From: Yeosuana sp043876835
GTDB lineage: Bacteria; Bacteroidota; Bacteroidia; Flavobacteriales; Flavobacteriaceae
Assembly (NCBI RefSeq): GCF_043876835.1
Contig: NZ_JBAWJZ010000003.1
Coordinates: 310,001-374,000, forward strand
Length of the DNA: 64,000 bases
Direction of reading: 5' to 3'
The position numbers and the translations under genes were made by a program. The notes beneath the pieces were generated by a model that was given only the letters and a program-made list of their open reading frames with translations, was not told the origin of the DNA and did not search any database. Positions 60,173 through 64,000 of this stretch are shown here, piece after piece. How positions within the stretch are numbered: the stretch's first letter is position 1; the number at the start of each line of letters is the position of its first letter.

Positions 60173-60523
60173 TTAATTCTCTCGTTTTACTAACGCATAG
60201 AAATCATTATCTATAGCCAAATATCCTTGGTCATAAACAAAATAATATACTGTGCCTGCTTTTGTTGTATATATACTTGTGAAGTAATTAAAATCAAAAC
60301 CTTTTTCAATAAGTTTTGCACGTGATGTTTTTGTTTTTTGCTCTGGATTTAAAGTCTCTAAAATCCTGTAATTTTTACGCAGTCTGTTATTTGTATTTCT
60401 AATTAAGTTTTTACTGTCTTTGTTAACGTTATTATTGTACGCATTTCTACAGGCATCACTGCAAAATTTCTTGTCTATTCTGCCAACAATTTTTTCACCA
60501 CATTCTAAACATTCTCTTGTCAT
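60173..60523 (-). CDS. zinc-ribbon protein of unknown function
   Basis: 116 residues. Two Cys pairs at the N-terminus (CLECGEKI and FCSDACRNAYNN) resemble DUF2116-type zinc ribbons. A basic, Asn-rich middle and a C-terminal beta part (FDFNYFTSIYTTKAGTVYYFVYDQGYLAI) follow. Possibly a nucleic-acid-binding protein, which is inference from the ribbon and positive charge. It is 18 bp downstream of the DinB-like gene in the same direction. Confidence 0.82.
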   Translation of the reverse strand: MTRECLECGEKIVGRIDKKFCSDACRNAYNNNVNKDSKNLIRNTNNRLRKNYRILETLNPEQKTKTSRAKLIEKGFDFNYFTSIYTTKAGTVYYFVYDQGYLAIDNDFYALVKREN

Positions 60524-60541
60524 AATTTCTAAAATTTTATT

Positions 60542-61060
60542 TTACCAACTACCCGCATACTGTACATCAATATCAATATGATCTTTTAAATACTCATACT
60601 TATATCTAATAATTTGTCTCATGTGTAAATAATCATGTGCCAGCCAATTAACCAGAAACAATTTGGCAGACAAATCACCAAGCTTTGGGTGCTTATAAAT
60701 GTTTTCCCATTGAACATTGTTAAGATTGCTTAGCCAAGCAACAGATTTGCCCCGCTCCTGTAAAAATTCTAAAACCTTTTCATTATAGTTTTGGGCAATA
60801 TAATTACGCTCTACAACCCATCCTTCAGGATTTATTCCTTTCATGACCTCATTGGGCAATTCAAGTGTGTGTTTCACCCGTGCTTTAAAATCTTCTCGTT
60901 CTTCATCTAATAAGTGGCAAACTATTTCCAACAAACACCATTTATTTGGTTGTGGTCGCCATAAATATTCTTTACTGCTTTTAAGGATTAGCAAGCTCTT
61001 AAAAATGTTTTGGTTGTTACCTAACTGGCTTATAATGTGGCTAATGGTCATCTCATTCAA
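60542..61060 (-). CDS. DinB-like metal-binding four-helix protein
   Basis: 172 residues. Pattern of the DinB/YfiT superfamily with one metal-ligand His in the second helix (LLEIVCHLLDEERED) and two in the fourth (HDYLHMRQI). Members include thiol-dependent S-transferases and proteins of unknown function; DNA damage induction is not implied. First gene of a pair with the zinc-ribbon gene. Confidence 0.88.
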   Translation of the reverse strand: MNEMTISHIISQLGNNQNIFKSLLILKSSKEYLWRPQPNKWCLLEIVCHLLDEEREDFKARVKHTLELPNEVMKGINPEGWVVERNYIAQNYNEKVLEFLQERGKSVAWLSNLNNVQWENIYKHPKLGDLSAKLFLVNWLAHDYLHMRQIIRYKYEYLKDHIDIDVQYAGSW

Positions 61061-61094
61061 GTATATAAATGCTAATATACATAATTTTTATCCG

Positions 61095-61148
61095 TTTACA
61101 AACGACTACAAACATTTACAAACGATTTTAAATATTTATCAACCGATT
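61095..61148 (+). repeat. three direct repeats with 20-bp period upstream of ssb
   Basis: TTTACAAACGACT (61095), TTTACAAACGATT (61115) and TTTATCAACCGATT (61135) start exactly 20 bp apart, about two helical turns. They lie 23-76 bp before a TTTG promoter element (61171-61174) of the ssb-like gene. Probable binding sites for a regulator. Confidence 0.65.
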
Positions 61149-61232
61149 ATTTTTTGAAAGCAGTTACATCTTTGCAGAGTCGAAACATAGGAACTCGATA
61201 GTATTAACTGTTTAACGAAAAAATTTAAAATT

Positions 61233-61565
61233 ATGAACACACTTAGAAACAAAGTACAGTTGATTGGCAACTTAGGAAATGATCCAGAAATCATCAATCT
61301 TGAATCAGGAAAAACATTGGCTAAATTTTCAATTGCAACAAATGAAAGTTATACCAATAACAAAGGTGAAAAAGTAACCGATACACAATGGCACAACGTA
61401 GTTGCTTGGGGGAAGACAGCTCAAATTATTGAAAAATATGTAACCAAAGGAAAAGAAGTTGCTATTGAAGGAAAATTAACAAATCGTTCTTATGAAACTA
61501 AAGAAGGGGAGAAACGATTTATCACCGAAATAGTTTGTAACGAACTAATGATGTTAGGAAAATAA
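61233..61565 (+). CDS. single-stranded DNA-binding protein, short tail-less paralogue
   Basis: 110 residues, an OB-fold only: LRNKVQLIGNLGNDPEI, KFSIATNESYTN, TQWHNVVAWGKTAQIIEKYVTKGKEVAIEGKL and RFITEIVCNELMML. The flexible linker and acidic tip (DDDIPF-like) that recruit partner proteins in housekeeping SSB are missing; it ends MMLGK. It is probably an accessory SSB, for example for competence, recombination or a stress state. The upstream 20-bp-spaced repeats suggest dedicated regulation. A terminator follows. Confidence 0.9.
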   Translation: MNTLRNKVQLIGNLGNDPEIINLESGKTLAKFSIATNESYTNNKGEKVTDTQWHNVVAWGKTAQIIEKYVTKGKEVAIEGKLTNRSYETKEGEKRFITEIVCNELMMLGK

Positions 61566-61590
61566 TTACTTAACCTATAGTTATACTATA

Positions 61591-61622
61591 CAAACGAGGC
61601 TTATTGAGTTAAGCCTCGTTTG
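61591..61622. terminator. bidirectional terminator between ssb and nadB
   Basis: CAAACGAGGCTTA (61591-61603) / TAAGCCTCGTTTG (61610-61622), perfect 13-bp stem between convergent genes; it touches the nadB stop codon. Confidence 0.85.
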
Positions 61623-63179
61623 TTATTTTATATTGTCAATGTTATAATAGCCACCTTTATTTTCAGTTCTTTCTAAAGACTGATTGATAATTAAATGTGC
61701 GACATTAATCATGTTTCTTAATTCGCAAAGAGATGTTGATATTTTAGATTCTTTATAAAGTTCTTCAACTTCATTATATATTAAATCTAAATGTTTTATT
61801 GCGCTTTTTAAACGTTTATCACTTCTAACTATACCTACATAATCGCGCATTAAAGCTTGTAGTTGTTTCAAATTGTGCTGAATTAAAATATGCTCTTTCG
61901 GAATTATTGTGCCTTCATCATTCCAATCGGGAATTTCTATTTTTGGTAAACTATCATCATGTTCACTGTGATATTTAAAAATATTATGAGCATAAACCAA
62001 CGCTTCCAACAAGGAATTAGATGCTAACCTATTAGCGCCATGCAATCCTGTTCTAGAACATTCACCACATGCAAACAAATTTGATATGGATGTTTTTCCG
62101 TCCTTATCCACAACAATTCCTCCACATAAATAATGCGATGCTGGCACAACAGGTATCCAATCTTTTTCTATATCTATATGATGCTCAAGACATTTCTCGT
62201 AAATATTTGGGAAATGGTTTTTAAAGGCTTTTATGTCTAAATGTGTACAATCTAAAAACACATGAGAATCTCCTGTTTTTTTAAGTTGGTCATCAATACT
62301 TTGCGACACAATATCTCTTGATGCTAATTCAGCTCTTTTATCATAATCAGGCATAAAACGATACCCTTCTTTATTTCTTAAATAAGCTCCAAAACCTCTA
62401 ACAGCTTCAGAAATTAAAAAAGATGACTCTCCTTTTTCTTCATATAATGCCGTGGGATGAAACTGGATAAATTCCATATCCTTAATTTTTGCCTTGGCTC
62501 TGTATGCCATGGCAACTCCATCGCCAGTTGCGATAATAGGATTTGTTGTATGGCCGTAAACACATCCAATACCTCCTGAAGCCAATAAAGTATTGTCAGC
62601 TTTAACAGTATAAACATGACCTGTTTTTTGATCTAAAACATAAGCGCCAAAACAGGATAACTCTTTGTCTTCAATCTGCTTTACTTGATGTTTAGTGATT
62701 AAATCTATAGCAAAATGATTAGGTAAAATAGTGATGTTTTTTAACTGGTGAACTCGTTTTAACAAGGCTCTCTCTATTTCGTACCCGGTTATATCTTTAT
62801 GATGAACTACTCTATACTCTGAATGACCACCTTCTTTACCTAAATCTAAATTCCCACTTGGGTTTAAATCAAAATTAGTCCCCCAAAGTATGAGCTCTTC
62901 CAGTCTTTTTGGCCCTTCTTTAATAACCATTTCAACAACACTCTCGTCACATAAACCATCGCCGGCAATTAAAGTGTCTTCAATGTGTTTTTTAAAAGAG
63001 TCCGTTTCACTATCTAAAACTACTGCAACGCCTCCTTGGGCATATTTAGTGTTAGATTCCTCTTCATCAGACTTGGTAACTATAACAACATTTCTATCAG
63101 GAAATTTTTCTGCTATTTTAATTGAAAAAGTTAATCCTGCAACTCCTGAACCAATAACCAAATAATTTGTTGAAATCAT
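61623..63179 (-). CDS. nadB: L-aspartate oxidase
   Basis: FAD enzyme that oxidises L-aspartate to iminoaspartate, the substrate of NadA in NAD synthesis. 518 residues. FAD loop VIGSGVAGLTFSI (6-18), KYAQGGVAVV, the substrate/FAD region SGGIGCVYGHTTNP, DMEFIQFHPTALY and HLCGGIVVD-type sequence (HYLCGGIVVD), and ECSRTGLHGANRLASNSLLEALVYA are all family marks. It starts 2 bp after nadA, so the genes form an operon. Confidence 0.96.
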   Translation of the reverse strand: MISTNYLVIGSGVAGLTFSIKIAEKFPDRNVVIVTKSDEEESNTKYAQGGVAVVLDSETDSFKKHIEDTLIAGDGLCDESVVEMVIKEGPKRLEELILWGTNFDLNPSGNLDLGKEGGHSEYRVVHHKDITGYEIERALLKRVHQLKNITILPNHFAIDLITKHQVKQIEDKELSCFGAYVLDQKTGHVYTVKADNTLLASGGIGCVYGHTTNPIIATGDGVAMAYRAKAKIKDMEFIQFHPTALYEEKGESSFLISEAVRGFGAYLRNKEGYRFMPDYDKRAELASRDIVSQSIDDQLKKTGDSHVFLDCTHLDIKAFKNHFPNIYEKCLEHHIDIEKDWIPVVPASHYLCGGIVVDKDGKTSISNLFACGECSRTGLHGANRLASNSLLEALVYAHNIFKYHSEHDDSLPKIEIPDWNDEGTIIPKEHILIQHNLKQLQALMRDYVGIVRSDKRLKSAIKHLDLIYNEVEELYKESKISTSLCELRNMINVAHLIINQSLERTENKGGYYNIDNIK

Positions 63180-63181
63180 AA

Positions 63182-64000
63182 TTATTTCGATAATTCTAAC
63201 ATGCGTTCAATTGGCAATAATGCCTTTTTTCTAATAGGTTCAGGAACTTCAATTTGCGGAGATTCATTCAATAAGCAATCATATAATTTTTGCATGGTAT
63301 TTACTTTCATATAAGCACATTCGCTGCAAGCGCATGTATTATCTTCTTGTGCTGGCGCCGGAATAAGCTCTGTATTCGGAACTTCTTGTTGCATCTTATG
63401 TAAAATTCCGGCTTCTGTTGCTACAATAAATTTTTCTTGAGAATGGTTTTTTACATAGTTTATCATTCCTGCAGTTGAACCAATATAGGTTGCTGTGTTT
63501 AGAATATGCTCTTCAGACTCTGGATGTGCAATAATTTTGTGTTCAGGATATTTTTTATGAAGTTCGATTAACTTATCTATGGAAAATGCTTCATGTACAA
63601 CGCAGCTACCATCCCAAAGCACCAAATCTCTTCCTGTCTTTTTCATAATATACTTTCCAAGATTTTTGTCAGGTGCAAAAATAATAGGCACCTCTTTTGG
63701 CACAGATTCAACAATTTTCAATGCATTTGATGATGTACAAACGATATCACTTAACGCTTTAATTTCTGCCGAACAATTAACATAAGTTATCACTACATGA
63801 TTGGGATGTTGTTTTATGAATTCCGAAAAAGCTTCTGGTGGACAAGAATCCGCTAATGAACAACCCGCATTTAAATCGGGTAAAACCACAATTTTTTCAG
63901 GGTTTAATATTTTAGCGGTTTCTGCCATAAAATGAACTCCTGCAAACACAATAATATCGGCATCTGTTTCTGCTGCCTTTTGCGACAACTGTAGGCTATC
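63182..64000 (-). CDS. nadA: quinolinate synthase (5' end outside the window)
   Basis: [4Fe-4S] enzyme that makes quinolinate from iminoaspartate and dihydroxyacetone phosphate. The visible 273 codons stay open to the window edge and read DSLQLSQKAAETDADIIVFAGVHFMAE, so the true start lies beyond 64000. Cluster cysteines are in NAGCSLADSCP, DIVCTSSNA and the C-terminal CACSECAYM; HPESEEH and EAGILHKMQQEVP are typical. Co-transcribed with nadB. Confidence 0.95.
   Translation of the reverse strand, partial: DSLQLSQKAAETDADIIVFAGVHFMAETAKILNPEKIVVLPDLNAGCSLADSCPPEAFSEFIKQHPNHVVITYVNCSAEIKALSDIVCTSSNALKIVESVPKEVPIIFAPDKNLGKYIMKKTGRDLVLWDGSCVVHEAFSIDKLIELHKKYPEHKIIAHPESEEHILNTATYIGSTAGMINYVKNHSQEKFIVATEAGILHKMQQEVPNTELIPAPAQEDNTCACSECAYMKVNTMQKLYDCLLNESPQIEVPEPIRKKALLPIERMLELSK

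Noticed and set aside
61095..61148. Possible CRISPR-like repeats
   Set aside because: Only three 13-bp words with 7-bp spacers; far too short for a CRISPR array. Treated as regulatory repeats.

Overview
The window looks like chromosomal DNA of a member of the Flavobacteriaceae (Bacteroidota). It is AT-rich, promoters resemble the Bacteroidota -7 element TAnnTTTG, Shine-Dalgarno sequences are largely absent, many secreted proteins end their signal peptide in AQ, and there is a T9SS-sorted giant protein, CarboxypepD_reg-type TonB-dependent receptors and a short-chain threonine dehydrogenase close to those of Flavobacterium. I do not name a genus. About 50 genes are supported, most of them housekeeping.

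Layout. 1-1879: ExbB / four-helix membrane protein / ExbD / second ExbD (cut by the window edge), the energiser of TonB-dependent uptake. 1955-2042: tRNA-Ser(GGA). 2119-5396: asparaginase, TatD nuclease, a retropepsin-like protease, a LuxR-type response regulator and a 33-residue membrane peptide. 5468-9458: sucA-sucB of the TCA cycle. 9666-11491: lipoprotein cytochrome c, a coupled unknown gene and a polyprenyl diphosphate synthase. 11567-18329: a TetR-controlled TolC/adaptor/RND efflux operon with a palindromic operator and a terminator. 18345-27751: TonB receptor, aspS, ClC channel, tadA, dxs. 27992-30941: an accessory-looking cluster (YHS, AhpD-like, NTF2-like, AraC regulator, FMN reductase) with unusual noncoding DNA at its edges. 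31189-32379: a CHRD lipoprotein, then an IS110 relic with a structured upstream region, and decayed repeats.

33780-43171 is the most interesting part, a probable phosphate-starvation island. A short stand-alone carboxypeptidase-regulatory-domain protein, a TonB-dependent receptor with a surface lipoprotein, an OprO/OprP-type porin and a PiT phosphate transporter with a PhoU-like tail lie together. Upstream of them are TAAC-type hexamers repeated exactly every 11 bp, ending exactly 18 bp before a TTTG promoter element. Two promoters have six phased hexamers each. The geometry resembles the 11-bp direct repeats of E. coli Pho boxes. The same geometry, more weakly, precedes a possible ~95-nt small RNA at 39415-39512 that ends in a strong intrinsic terminator.

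43231-64000: two zinc-ribbon membrane proteins (one a CPBP protease), nrdB-nrdA, a DUF3109 protein, MarC, a mini flavoprotein, a C-terminal processing protease, dCMP deaminase, HupE-like protein, threonine dehydrogenase, a lipoprotein followed by a T9SS-exported beta-propeller protein, a TPR protein, a CBS protein, a zinc-finger protein, DinB-like protein, a tail-less single-strand DNA-binding protein preceded by 20-bp-spaced repeats, and nadB-nadA (nadA cut by the window end). No rRNA, CRISPR array or intact insertion sequence was found.
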